Assembly (NCBI RefSeq): GCF_019249215.1
Contig: NZ_JAESDI010000002.1
Span: 1 to 64,000 of the forward strand
Length of the DNA: 64,000 bases
Direction: 5' to 3'
Source of the DNA: Alteromonas lipotrueae
GTDB lineage: Bacteria; Pseudomonadota; Gammaproteobacteria; Enterobacterales; Alteromonadaceae
The stretch's first letter is position 1. Each line of letters starts with the position of its first letter. The notes under the pieces are model-generated. The model was not told where the DNA came from. It saw only the letters and a list, made by a program, of their open reading frames with translations, and did no database searches. Positions 9,091 through 17,606 of the stretch are shown piece after piece. The position numbers and the translations under genes are program-made.

Positions 9091-9597
9091 ATGGCTGACG
9101 ATAATCAGACTACTAACGGCGCCGCAGCAGGCGACCAAGCGCAAGCCCCTCAATTCAACATTCAGCGTATCTTCACTAAAGATATCTCTTTTGAATCGCC
9201 AAATGCGCCGGCTATTTTCACGAAAGAGTGGAAGCCAGAAATTAAGCTAGATATTGACACTAGCACCAACAAACTAGACGAAAACGTTTACGAAGTGGTG
9301 TTATCAGTAACAGTTACCGCTACACTTGGCGAAGAAACTGCATTCTTATGTGAAGTTCAGCAAGCCGGTATTTTTGCCATTGGTGAAATGCCAGATCAGA
9401 ACAAAGCGCATACGCTAGGTTCATTCTGCCCGAACATGCTTTTCCCTTATGCACGTGAAACGATTTCAAACCTTGTGAACCGTGGAACTTTCCCTCCACT
9501 AAATTTAGCGCCAGTTAACTTCGACGCTATCTTCGCTGCTTACGTTCAAAAGCGTGCACAGCAAGCACAAGGCGAAACGCCTAAGATGGACGCGTAA
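9091..9597 (+). CDS. secB: Protein-export chaperone SecB
   Basis: SecB is a tetrameric cytosolic chaperone that holds preproteins unfolded and delivers them to SecA. The 168-aa protein has the family features [17 protein letters not shown] and the C-terminal region with [11 protein letters not shown]. The N-terminus is extended by an Asn/Gln/Ala-rich stretch. AGGAAATATC precedes the ATG. It sits between grxC and gpsA as expected. Confidence 0.97.
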   Translation: MADDNQTTNGAAAGDQAQAPQFNIQRIFTKDISFESPNAPAIFTKEWKPEIKLDIDTSTNKLDENVYEVVLSVTVTATLGEETAFLCEVQQAGIFAIGEMPDQNKAHTLGSFCPNMLFPYARETISNLVNRGTFPPLNLAPVNFDAIFAAYVQKRAQQAQGETPKMDA

Positions 9598-9605
9598 GCA
9601 CCATT

Positions 9606-10613
9606 ATGATGAACCCGAATTCGGTTTCAGTATTAGGGGCGGGGTCTTATGGCACCGCCCTTGCTTTTTGTTTAGCCCGAAATGGCAACCCTACTTTGCT
9701 GTGGGGTCGCGACGAAAAGCACATGGAAGCACTGGCCTCAAGTAGAGAAAACGCGCGCTATTTGCCAGGTGCTACCTTCCCTGATGCGCTTAGTGTAGAT
9801 GCCAATTTAGAAACGGTCATTGCCGCAAGCCAAGATATCCTTGTGGTGGTGCCAAGCCACGGCTTTGCTGCAATGCTTCATAGCATTAAGCCTTTGTTGC
9901 AGCCTAACCATAGAATTATTTGGGCAACCAAAGGGCTTGAACCTAAAACCGGCAGATTGCTTCGAGAAGTTGCAGAAGAGATTCTGGGTACTGCCTATCC
10001 GCTAGCCGTATTATCAGGCCCCACATTCGCGAAAGAAATGGTGGCTGGCTTGCCTACTGCTATTTCGTTATCGTCCACCGACAACACTTTCGCTGACGAA
10101 TTTGCCGCTAAGCTACATTGCGCGAAATCGTTTAGGGTATACAAAAACCCAGACTTCACCGGCGTACAATTAGGCGGTGCAGTGAAAAACGTGATTGCCA
10201 TAGGCGCTGGTTTGGCAGATGGGTTAGGTTTTGGTGCGAATGCCCGTACCGCATTGATTACTCGTGGTCTTGCAGAGCTTACACGTCTTGGCGTGAAGCT
10301 AGGTGCTCAGCCGGAAACCTTTATGGGCATGGCTGGCCTTGGCGACTTAGTACTCACCTGCACCGATAATCAATCACGTAATCGTCGATTTGGCTTAGCC
10401 TTAGGCCAAGGTAAATCTGTCGATACTGCCATTGAAGAAATTGGGCAAGTGGTAGAAGGCTATCGCAACACGGAAGAAGTACATGTGTTATCACATAAAG
10501 TAGGTGTTGAGATGCCAATTTGCGAGCAGATTTATGCTGTGCTTTATCATGGCAAATCGCCCAAAGAAGCCGCATTAACCTTGCTCGGCCGCGATCTTAA
10601 AAACGAAGCCTAA
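9606..10613 (+). CDS. gpsA: Glycerol-3-phosphate dehydrogenase [NAD(P)+]
   Basis: GpsA reduces dihydroxyacetone phosphate to sn-glycerol-3-phosphate for phospholipid synthesis. The 335-aa protein has the Rossmann motif GAGSYGTA (11-18), the catalytic-lysine region [14 protein letters not shown], and [14 protein letters not shown]. It begins with two Met codons (9606 and 9609). It is the last gene of the yibN-grxC-secB-gpsA run and is followed by a strong terminator. Confidence 0.97.
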   Translation: MMNPNSVSVLGAGSYGTALAFCLARNGNPTLLWGRDEKHMEALASSRENARYLPGATFPDALSVDANLETVIAASQDILVVVPSHGFAAMLHSIKPLLQPNHRIIWATKGLEPKTGRLLREVAEEILGTAYPLAVLSGPTFAKEMVAGLPTAISLSSTDNTFADEFAAKLHCAKSFRVYKNPDFTGVQLGGAVKNVIAIGAGLADGLGFGANARTALITRGLAELTRLGVKLGAQPETFMGMAGLGDLVLTCTDNQSRNRRFGLALGQGKSVDTAIEEIGQVVEGYRNTEEVHVLSHKVGVEMPICEQIYAVLYHGKSPKEAALTLLGRDLKNEA

Positions 10614-10637
10614 CTAAACAAATTATACAAAATTGAT

Positions 10638-10669
10638 AAAACGCGCAGCGTCAACACTGCGCGTTTTTT
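10638..10669. terminator. Bidirectional intrinsic terminator between gpsA and trmL
   Basis: AAAACGCGCAG (10638-10648) pairs with CTGCGCGTTTT (10657-10667) around an 8-nt loop. T6 follows on the plus strand, and the A-run on the left gives Ts on the minus strand. It serves the convergent gpsA and trmL. Confidence 0.9.
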
Positions 10670-10673
10670 ATGT

Positions 10674-11138
10674 CTAGCGCGCGCCGTCGTAGCCTAACTG
10701 GCGCCAGCTTTCATACACAAAAACCGATACCGCATTCGATAAATTCATACTTCTGCTGTCGGGTAACATGGGAATACGTACCCGCTGTTCTGGCGGTAGC
10801 GCGTCAATAACATCGTCGGGCAAACCTCTGGTCTCTGGCCCAAACAATAAAGCATCACCCTTCTTGTATTGAGCGTCACTGTGAAATGCTTTGCCCTTCG
10901 TGGTGCAAGCGTAAATACGACTTGGCTTTTCAGTTTCAATGTAAGCTTCCAATGAGGCATGGCGCTTAACGTGGGCAAATTCGTGGTAATCCAGCCCTGC
11001 CCTACGTACACGCTTATCGTCCCACTCAAACCCAAGCGGCTCAATCAAATGCAGCATAAAGCCGCTGTTGGCACATAAGCGGATAATATTTCCCGTATTG
11101 GGGGGAATTTCTGGCTGGTAAAGTACGATGTCTAACAT
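10674..11138 (-). CDS. trmL: tRNA (cytidine(34)-2'-O)-methyltransferase
   Basis: This SPOUT-class methyltransferase modifies the wobble position of tRNA-Leu isoacceptors using S-adenosylmethionine. The 154-aa protein shows the family start [21 protein letters not shown] and the trefoil-knot AdoMet motifs [11 protein letters not shown] and [19 protein letters not shown]. It is the normal single-domain length. It lies downstream of the hydrolase gene on the same strand. Confidence 0.95.
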   Translation of the reverse strand: MLDIVLYQPEIPPNTGNIIRLCANSGFMLHLIEPLGFEWDDKRVRRAGLDYHEFAHVKRHASLEAYIETEKPSRIYACTTKGKAFHSDAQYKKGDALLFGPETRGLPDDVIDALPPEQRVRIPMLPDSRSMNLSNAVSVFVYESWRQLGYDGAR

Positions 11139-11222
11139 GCTGGCTCACTGTCGAAATGCTAAATTGCCACGCTTTTAAATGGCGATATGACGTACGGGCG
11201 CTCATCGCCCATCTACTTTATT

Positions 11223-12188
11223 TTACGCACTTAAAAAATCAAATACAGTAGAAAGTGCGGCATCGCGAATGTCGTCCGATTCGGTAAGCACCTCATGATA
11301 CGCCACAGGTATAATTTCTACCTGAGCATTGGGGAACTTTGCCGCCACACGACGTTGGCGTTTGTTCTCTATAATACTGTCGCCATCAGCACTTAAGATT
11401 AACGATCGCGTAGTAATCGAGGCCGCATTGAGTTCAATGGTATTCATCGCGGCTTGCGCTGCACGTAACCATTCGGTGGTTACACCACCAAGTTGAATTT
11501 GGCGCTCTTCATCATACAGCTGACGAAATAAGCTGTAGCGGTTTTTACTATGCGTAAGCTTATTAAGGGCATAAGGAAAGGCAATATAAGGGGTTTGCCC
11601 AAAAAAGTAACCCGACTCGCGCTTTTTCAGTTTATTGATACTAAGCCCAACCTTTATAAGGCTATTGGCCAACCAGTTTGGTAGCGCAGGTTTAATACCA
11701 AACATGGGGGATGCGAGTACTGCTTTGTCGAACAAGCTAGGGTCTCTTAACAGGGTTAGTGCGCCAATAGCGCCGCCCATAGAATGGCAAAGTAACTGCA
11801 ACTCGCCCTGTTGTCGCGGCATGACAATATCATTTACGAAGGTGATTAAATCATCCACATAATCGGCAAAATCTGCCACGTATCCGTGTTGAGGATCGTG
11901 AGTCATACGCCCCGATAGCCCTTGACCTCGGTGATCAAGAATGAAAACTGCAAAGCCATTTTGGTACAAATCAAACATGAGCTCTTTGTATTTTAAGTAC
12001 GACTCGATACGCCCAGAACTGATCACTACCGTGGATTTCGGGTTTTCTGGTATGCACCACGCGTAGCGTACATCAATACTGTCTTTACCAACAAACTCGC
12101 CAAGGGTGACAGAAGTTTGCCAAAAAGGATTAATTGCAGTGGCAAACGTTGAAGCTAAGTCTTGCTCTGACGTAAACGTCCAGCTCAT
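11223..12188 (-). CDS. Alpha/beta hydrolase (lysophospholipase L2/PldB-like)
   Basis: The 321-aa protein has the alpha/beta hydrolase core, including DHRGQGLSGR, the nucleophile elbow CHSMGG (Ser at about 142), a later Asp in LSADGDSI and a His near VAYHEVLTES. The order is typical of the PldB/monoglyceride lipase group (Hydrolase_4). There is no signal peptide, so it is cytosolic. The substrate is probably a lysophospholipid or acylglycerol, inferred only from family. It lies 72 bp downstream of cpxA on the same strand, so it may be read through from the Cpx operon. Confidence 0.8.
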   Translation of the reverse strand: MSWTFTSEQDLASTFATAINPFWQTSVTLGEFVGKDSIDVRYAWCIPENPKSTVVISSGRIESYLKYKELMFDLYQNGFAVFILDHRGQGLSGRMTHDPQHGYVADFADYVDDLITFVNDIVMPRQQGELQLLCHSMGGAIGALTLLRDPSLFDKAVLASPMFGIKPALPNWLANSLIKVGLSINKLKKRESGYFFGQTPYIAFPYALNKLTHSKNRYSLFRQLYDEERQIQLGGVTTEWLRAAQAAMNTIELNAASITTRSLILSADGDSIIENKRQRRVAAKFPNAQVEIIPVAYHEVLTESDDIRDAALSTVFDFLSA

Positions 12189-12260
12189 AGAAGCATATCC
12201 TAATAGAATTGTGACGCAGTGATGATTTGAACGCTACACGGCAGTGCGAAGCTATGCGCG

Positions 12261-13631
12261 TTAACGGTTTTCTAACTTACGAGGGAAGGACAGTGTGACA
12301 CATAAGCCACCTTCTTCTCTTGTCACTGCTTTAATAGCGCCATGATGCAATTCTACAGCAGCTTTTGCAATGGATAAGCCCAACCCCACCCCGCCAGAGG
12401 CTCTTTCTCGGGCTAAGGTTGCACGATAAAAAGGGGCAAATACCCGCTCGCACTCCTCACTTGATAAACCTTCACCATCGTCGCAAATGGTCACTGCCCA
12501 CTCCGATTCTGTAACGTTAAACTCAACCGTCGTTAAATATGCGCTGTGGCGGATGGCGTTACGTAATACATTCTCTACCGCTCGGCAAAGTAAAACTTGG
12601 TCTACCAACACGGTCAACTTGGGTATTTCATCGATATCGAGGGCTTTGTTGCTATTCGCGGCTTCAAACTGCCCGTCGGTAAAAATGTCGCTAAACAACA
12701 AAGATAATGAATAAGACGAGAAGGTAGTTACCCCGTTTTCAGCGCGGCTCAGTTCCAGCAATTGCGTCACTAAGGCTTCCATACGCTCGGCCTCTCGCTC
12801 AATACGCGCCAGCGAGGCTGGGTCTACATTTTGCTGATGTGCCAAGCCAAGTGCCATTTGTAATCGAGCCAATGGAGAACGAAGTTCATGGGATATATCT
12901 GCCAGCAAGCGCTTTTGAGCGCTCCACATTTTCTCTAATTGATTGGCCATAGAGTTGAAATCTCTGCCCAACTGGCCTAGCTCGTCTTGGCGCTTATCCG
13001 TGTTACAGATACGCGTTTCCCAGTGTCCACCGGATAACAAGCGTGCAGATTTCTGAATTCGCAGAATAGGACGGGTGAGCGATTTTGCGAACAACCATGA
13101 CAGTAAAGAGGTAGTTATGATGGCAATACAAAGAAACAATATGAAAGGCGGCGCATTTTCGCTAGGGCCCTCAAATTTTGCTAAGAAAAGCCCGAAACGT
13201 CGTCCATCACGCTCAAAAAAAACGGGGCCTGTAATTTTTAGCGCGCCACGATTTAGTGTGATGGGCACTTTTTGATCTATGATGCGCTTTATGTCACGTT
13301 TGTCATCTTGGGGGATTGGCGGTCCTCCTGACGTTATTACCATGCCGGAATCAACATCCACAGCAATAATTCTGCCTCTCACACCCCGCGCATTCCTGTC
13401 TAAAACCATCCTTAGCGGCGTACGAATAGAGCGATCACGAGAGACCCCCTCAAGAACTCTTTCTAGCTGGCTAACTTCTTTTGGCGATGCACTATTGACT
13501 TGAAGCTCTTCAAAGAAAAAACGACTTCCCCACCCAGCCAGCACAGCGGTAACAATAAAGGTAGCCCAAAACCATAAAAACAAGCGCCCCATAATGGCGC
13601 GAGCAGGATTTATTTTACGAAAAAACGTCAT
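12261..13631 (-). CDS. cpxA: Envelope-stress sensor histidine kinase CpxA
   Basis: The 456-aa inner-membrane kinase has transmembrane helices at about 15-35 and 162-182 flanking a periplasmic sensor domain, HAMP (about 180-235), the phospho-acceptor His248 in ADISHELRSPLARL, N-box NVLRNAIRHS (354-363), G1 DDGEGL (384-389) and G2 GGVGLGLSIA (413-422). The H-box and the partner regulator match CpxA of the Cpx envelope-stress pathway. Its ATG overlaps the cpxR stop by 4 bp (ATGA), giving translational coupling. Confidence 0.9.
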   Translation of the reverse strand: MTFFRKINPARAIMGRLFLWFWATFIVTAVLAGWGSRFFFEELQVNSASPKEVSQLERVLEGVSRDRSIRTPLRMVLDRNARGVRGRIIAVDVDSGMVITSGGPPIPQDDKRDIKRIIDQKVPITLNRGALKITGPVFFERDGRRFGLFLAKFEGPSENAPPFILFLCIAIITTSLLSWLFAKSLTRPILRIQKSARLLSGGHWETRICNTDKRQDELGQLGRDFNSMANQLEKMWSAQKRLLADISHELRSPLARLQMALGLAHQQNVDPASLARIEREAERMEALVTQLLELSRAENGVTTFSSYSLSLLFSDIFTDGQFEAANSNKALDIDEIPKLTVLVDQVLLCRAVENVLRNAIRHSAYLTTVEFNVTESEWAVTICDDGEGLSSEECERVFAPFYRATLARERASGGVGLGLSIAKAAVELHHGAIKAVTREEGGLCVTLSFPRKLENR

Positions 13632-14338
13632 TGACCAGATAGCAACATATAACCCACGCCGCGGATGGTTTTAATTTTTTCAATATGACTAATAGCGGCT
13701 ATTTTTTTGCGCAAGTTACTTACGTGCATATCGATACTTCTATCAAACGCTTGAAGAGATTTACCTAATACCTTCAAACTGATTTCTTCTTTCGTCACTC
13801 GGCTTCCTGTGTTTAGCATAAGCAACCGAAGAATAGAAAATTCTGTACTGGTTAAGGTCATTTCAACCTCACCGACTTTGGCGACTTGGCTACTGGTGCT
13901 TAAAAACAATTCATTCACAACCAAGTCTTGCTCAATAGTACCACCGCTGTTGGTCAATGCTAGTCTACGGAATATGGCTTTAATTCGCGCGACCAGCTCT
14001 CTATGATTGAACGGCTTTGGCAAGTAGTCGTCGGCACCTAGCTCTAACCCTAGAATGCGGTCGTAGTCATCACCGCGCGCCGTCAACATAAGCACAGGTG
14101 TAGCATGACTTATTCTTAACTTTTTAAGTACGTCGAAGCCATCCATTTTAGGCATCATAACATCAAGCAGAATAAGGTCGTAATGACCGCCGGCCGTCGC
14201 TTCCGCCAACCCTGACTGCCCGTCATTACTGACGTGAATTTGATACCCCATACTTGAAAGGTAGGTGGCTAGCATGTCAGTTAGTTCATTATCATCATCG
14301 ATAATAAGAATGGACTGCAAATGAAACTCTGAACTCAT
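13628..14338 (-). CDS. cpxR: Response regulator CpxR (OmpR/PhoB family)
   Basis: The 236-aa protein has a receiver domain with the acidic pocket IIDDDNEL (14-16), phospho-acceptor Asp59 in ILLDVMMPKMDGFD, and the Lys of LPKPFN. A C-terminal winged-helix DNA-binding domain follows, with STSEFSILRLL-like and RSIDMHVSNLRKKI motifs. LTARGDDYDRILGLELGADDYLPKPFNHREL is very close to E. coli CpxR. The frame stays open to 14407, with an in-frame ATG also at 14368. I choose the ATG at 14338 because it gives the standard distance to the receiver domain. The gene is divergent from a CpxP-like gene with a CpxR box between. Confidence 0.92.
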   Translation of the reverse strand: MSSEFHLQSILIIDDDNELTDMLATYLSSMGYQIHVSNDGQSGLAEATAGGHYDLILLDVMMPKMDGFDVLKKLRISHATPVLMLTARGDDYDRILGLELGADDYLPKPFNHRELVARIKAIFRRLALTNSGGTIEQDLVVNELFLSTSSQVAKVGEVEMTLTSTEFSILRLLMLNTGSRVTKEEISLKVLGKSLQAFDRSIDMHVSNLRKKIAAISHIEKIKTIRGVGYMLLSGQ

Positions 14339-14533
14339 GTTTTTGAAACCTACGACGGCTTGATTCATCTTTCGGATACCCAAGTATAATGCATAGAGGA
14401 ATGACAACGATTAAATACTGCGCGCTGCGTTAAAAAACTAGGAAACGCAACGAGCGACGACCTAGCCATTCCCACACACAAACGATGGAAATGATAAACT
14501 TTGTGACCGATAGAATCTGCGTATGGTTCAAAC

Positions 14534-14549
14534 TTTACACAAGCTTTAC
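14534..14549. promoter_or_regulatory. Putative CpxR box in the cpxR / cpxP-like intergenic region
   Basis: TTTAC (14534-14538), six bases, TTTAC (14545-14549) is GTAAA-N6-GTAAA on the minus strand. The CpxR consensus is two GTAAA repeats separated by 4-8 bases, most often 5. It lies 68-83 bp before the GTG of the CpxP-like gene and just upstream of TTGACT (14556-14561), a possible -35, fitting activation of that gene. It could also autoregulate cpxRA. Confidence 0.7.
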
Positions 14550-14616
14550 AATGCGTTGACTGCTTTTGGCCGCAGAGCTAGTAATATTCTGGGGTGCGAA
14601 TACAAAGGAGACGCCC

Positions 14617-15441
14617 GTGAAATCAATTCTCATTGCTGGGTTATTAGCGACCACTTTTACCCTAGCCCACAGCGCAAATGCGGCCCCTCAAGGCCCCAAA
14701 ATGCGTGATCATGCTCCTGGGATGGAAATGATCAAAACCTTAAGCCGCCTTTCTCTTTCTTCAGAGCAAATGGATGAGGTGAAAAAGCTTGTTACCGCGT
14801 TTAAAGCCAATCATGAACGCCCAGACGCCTCGCCGGAGCACCCAGACAAGCCCGACCTCGCTACCCTTTCAGAAAGTGAAATTCGTAGCCTTGTAGAAAC
14901 CAGAATACTGAAACAACAATCGCATCATTTTGCTAGTGCAGAACTTCGCAATGCAATTTATGGACTTTTAACCGAATCGCAGCGCGCGTTACTTTCTGAG
15001 CAAAAATCAGCACAGGATGCCAGAAGAAGCTCAATGCAAGATGAAGCGCAAAATAGACCGCAAGGCAAGCCATTTGGGGCCCGCAGAGGTAACCCGTTAA
15101 ATAACCTTAGACCGCCGTTTGAAGCACTTCAACTGACTGACGAGCAGTTAGCATCACTTGAAACCTTAAACGCCACTTTTCGTGAAACCCGCTTTCAACT
15201 TAAAATGACACTGGATGAACTCAGAGACGCTGAGCAAGCCCTTGTGCGAAGTGGCAATTTCTCCGAATCTGCATGGGATGCACTTTACGCTGAATATAAA
15301 GATGATCTCGTTAATGCAGCAATAGAAAATATTACTCATAAACAAGCCACGTTTGCGGTACTTACCGACGCCCAGAAAACTGAGCTACAGCAAAGGCGAG
15401 AAAATGTGGACGCGCTTCGCCGTTTGTTCAGCGATAATTAA
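14617..15441 (+). CDS. CpxP/Spy-like periplasmic protein with two tandem LTxxQ domains
   Basis: The 274-aa exported protein has a signal peptide MKSILIAGLLATTFTLAHSANA with cleavage near residue 23. Four LTxxQ-type motifs occur: LSSEQ (47-51), LTESQ (118-122), LTDEQ (173-177) and LTDAQ (249-253). E. coli CpxP and Spy have one pair about 70 residues apart; here there are two pairs spaced 71 and 76 residues, so the protein reads as a tandem duplication. The rest is Gln/Glu/Arg-rich helix. The start is GTG at 14617, with AAAGGAG ending 6 nt upstream; an upstream frame from 14566 would remove the signal peptide. Its likely role is feedback inhibition of CpxA or periplasmic chaperoning (inference). 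Confidence 0.85.
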   Translation: MKSILIAGLLATTFTLAHSANAAPQGPKMRDHAPGMEMIKTLSRLSLSSEQMDEVKKLVTAFKANHERPDASPEHPDKPDLATLSESEIRSLVETRILKQQSHHFASAELRNAIYGLLTESQRALLSEQKSAQDARRSSMQDEAQNRPQGKPFGARRGNPLNNLRPPFEALQLTDEQLASLETLNATFRETRFQLKMTLDELRDAEQALVRSGNFSESAWDALYAEYKDDLVNAAIENITHKQATFAVLTDAQKTELQQRRENVDALRRLFSDN

Positions 15442-15481
15442 CACTACTCGCTAGAAAAAGATAACAACATGGAACATAAGC

Positions 15482-15514
15482 AAAGACGCAAACTTTAGTT
15501 TGCGTCTTTTTTTT
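15482..15514 (+). terminator. Intrinsic terminator after the CpxP-like gene
   Basis: AGACGCAAACT (15484-15494) and AGTTTGCGTCT (15497-15507) form an 11-bp perfect stem followed by T8. The hairpin overlaps the 3' end of the convergent flgT: its TAA stop (15495-15497) lies at the hairpin apex, and its last codons form one arm. Confidence 0.93.
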
Positions 15515-16685
15515 GTACTGGCGACACTATGTCATATAAGTGAACTGCCGATTCTGCGCCTTCAACCTTTAACACACTCACTTCATCCCCTAAATGGGTA
15601 ATGGCGAATTGTCCATCTTCTACCGGTAACATAACGCTCTTAGTTGGTGATAAAAGTACCGGTAACGACTGCTGCTTGTACAACTGAAAGCTGTCGCCTT
15701 CGCGGATACCTTGGGCAAGACCTAAATCGACAATCAACTGCTGGTTACTGGTATTAACCACGCGCGCAAAGGTAGGCTCGCAGGTAATAGCGGCAGATAT
15801 ATCGGTTACTGCTGCATTTACGGTGTTTAATACCATTCGCCCATACTCACTGCGCCAGAATAAGCTGTTGTTAGTATCGACTTGATAGCTATTTTCAAAC
15901 TCCCAATCTGCTTCACTGTGATAACTGTCGTTATAAATGATACGTTGCCTGAAGGTATCTAGCACGAACACTTGAAGGGTAAAGTTGCGCCTAACCGCTA
16001 CCTCGTCGCTGCTAAAAAAGGACTCACTTTGTGCTATTTGCTCAAACAGACTTACATCTTTAATGTAGCCGAATAGTGCGAACTGCTGACCATAGGTATC
16101 GCGTAAGTAAGTCGATTTTTGTTGTAACTCTACGCCTGAAAGTGCTTCGGCAGACCACATATCGGCGCTAGTCATGGCTTGTGATATCTGCATGACATTA
16201 GGTGTATCCGCGGTATTTTTCAGTTGCTGCGCAAATCGTTGTGTAATGTGTTTACCAATATTATAAATACCGCCTGTGGCCGCCTGTCGTGAGTCGAGTA
16301 AGGCAAAGTGCGTCACCAGCAAACGCTTTTGAAAACGATTGGGTTCACAATCAAACAAGGGAGTTAGATTGACATTCACCACTACCGATAGGACATTGCC
16401 TTTAACGCTTTCGCTAATGATTTCAACCCGCTGTATTCGGCCTGCTGTACGAAGCTCGGCTTTGCTGCTGAGTATTAACCCATTGATTAGAACATCTTCG
16501 GCAGCAATAACACTTCCGCTCTTGTAAGACGCATCCGCGATAGCATTTTTAATCACTGTAGGGCGCACAGAATCTAAGTCTGCACCGGTAAAATTGAGAC
16601 TTGCTTCACCTTGTACCCATATCGCCATGGCCGGGACATGCCACAGCGTTAATAGTGCTATACCCAGACGAAGATAGCCTTTCAT
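15495..16685 (-). CDS. flgT: Flagellar assembly protein FlgT
   Basis: FlgT forms the H-ring around the basal body in Vibrio-type polar sheathed or sodium-driven flagella and stabilises the LP ring. The 396-aa protein has a signal peptide MKGYLRLGIALLTLWHVPAMA and the FlgT N-terminal pattern (IWVQGEASL, IKNAIADASYKSGSVI, LINGLILSSKAELRTAGRI). A middle domain with FGYIKDVS and a C-terminal domain with GDSFQLYKQQSLPVL follow. The ATG at 16685 is preferred over the in-frame GTG at 16694 because AGGTGA lies 5-6 nt before it. It follows flgH by 12 bp. The usual Vibrio partners flgO and flgP are absent here. Confidence 0.85.
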   Translation of the reverse strand: MKGYLRLGIALLTLWHVPAMAIWVQGEASLNFTGADLDSVRPTVIKNAIADASYKSGSVIAAEDVLINGLILSSKAELRTAGRIQRVEIISESVKGNVLSVVVNVNLTPLFDCEPNRFQKRLLVTHFALLDSRQAATGGIYNIGKHITQRFAQQLKNTADTPNVMQISQAMTSADMWSAEALSGVELQQKSTYLRDTYGQQFALFGYIKDVSLFEQIAQSESFFSSDEVAVRRNFTLQVFVLDTFRQRIIYNDSYHSEADWEFENSYQVDTNNSLFWRSEYGRMVLNTVNAAVTDISAAITCEPTFARVVNTSNQQLIVDLGLAQGIREGDSFQLYKQQSLPVLLSPTKSVMLPVEDGQFAITHLGDEVSVLKVEGAESAVHLYDIVSPVQKKDAN

Positions 16686-16697
16686 ACTTTTCACCTA

Positions 16698-17447
16698 TTA
16701 ACCGAATATTGCGAACAATTTGTCTATCACAGAGCGCTCTTGATTCTCTTGCAAATCACCGGTTCCACTATATTCAATGAGTGCGTTGCCTACTTTTGAA
16801 GACACCACTGTATTGCTTTCATCAACGTCTTGCTTGCGTACTTCACCAGAAAAGCGAATGTATTCTTTTCCTTTATTCATGGTTATCCATTTTTCCCCTG
16901 TGACCAGCAGGTTTCCCGCAGGCGTAATGGCGGTGACGTAAACCGTAATGCTGCCTTGCAATGAGTTTGACTGGCTTGATTGAGCCGAACTGGTAAATTC
17001 ACTGTCTCGTCCGTGGTCTACTTCAAGATCATCGCCTTCAATTTGAATTCCCCCTACCCGCACAGTTAAAGGTTCTATATCAAAGGTGCTGTTTTTATCT
17101 TGGTTGTAATCAAGTGACTTCTCAGACTGGGTGGTCTCATCCAGTTTTATTAGAATCATATCGCCCACTTTGTACTGACTATGGCGCTGGTATAAACCCA
17201 TGGCTAGCTCCGGGTTAAACAAAGAGCCACTAGGAATACGAACTTGTTCAACAGGATAAGCCCGCGGTGGAGCATAAGTGGGATCGCCGGGCGCAGGGTT
17301 ATCAGAGGTAGGCGAGATGGCTCGTTGCTCTACTTTTGGGTTAGTTGGACTGCTTGCCACCACTTCTTCTTCTTGTGAAACCGTTTGGGCGCAACCGGTC
17401 ATTGTAAAGATTATGGCAAGAAACACTTTCTGGCATCGATTTTTCAT
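16698..17447 (-). CDS. flgH: Flagellar L-ring protein FlgH (lipoprotein)
   Basis: The 249-aa protein has a lipoprotein signal ending MTGC (Cys at residue 19). A Pro-rich linker (about 25-75) leads into the FlgH core: GSLFNPELAMGLYQRHSQYKVGD, then LLVTGEKWITMNKGKEYIRFSGEVR, NTVVSSKVGNALIEYSGTG and a C-terminal LFAIFG. FlgH assembles the outer-membrane L-ring. It is isolated from other flg rod/ring genes (flgF, flgG and flgI are not here) and is paired with flgT. It could be a second flgH copy or a relocated single copy; that cannot be decided from this window. Confidence 0.85.
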   Translation of the reverse strand: MKNRCQKVFLAIIFTMTGCAQTVSQEEEVVASSPTNPKVEQRAISPTSDNPAPGDPTYAPPRAYPVEQVRIPSGSLFNPELAMGLYQRHSQYKVGDMILIKLDETTQSEKSLDYNQDKNSTFDIEPLTVRVGGIQIEGDDLEVDHGRDSEFTSSAQSSQSNSLQGSITVYVTAITPAGNLLVTGEKWITMNKGKEYIRFSGEVRKQDVDESNTVVSSKVGNALIEYSGTGDLQENQERSVIDKLFAIFG

Positions 17448-17606
17448 AATGTGCTCTGAAGGAAATAAAAAATAATGTTAATTAAATGCCATCCATGACC
17501 CGAACAGGAGCAAGTTTAAACGAATAATTTCCACACGAAATACGTTCTTTAGTAACTTTGCAAAACCTTTACAAAACAATGATATGCCTGCGGGTATGGG
17601 GGAGTT

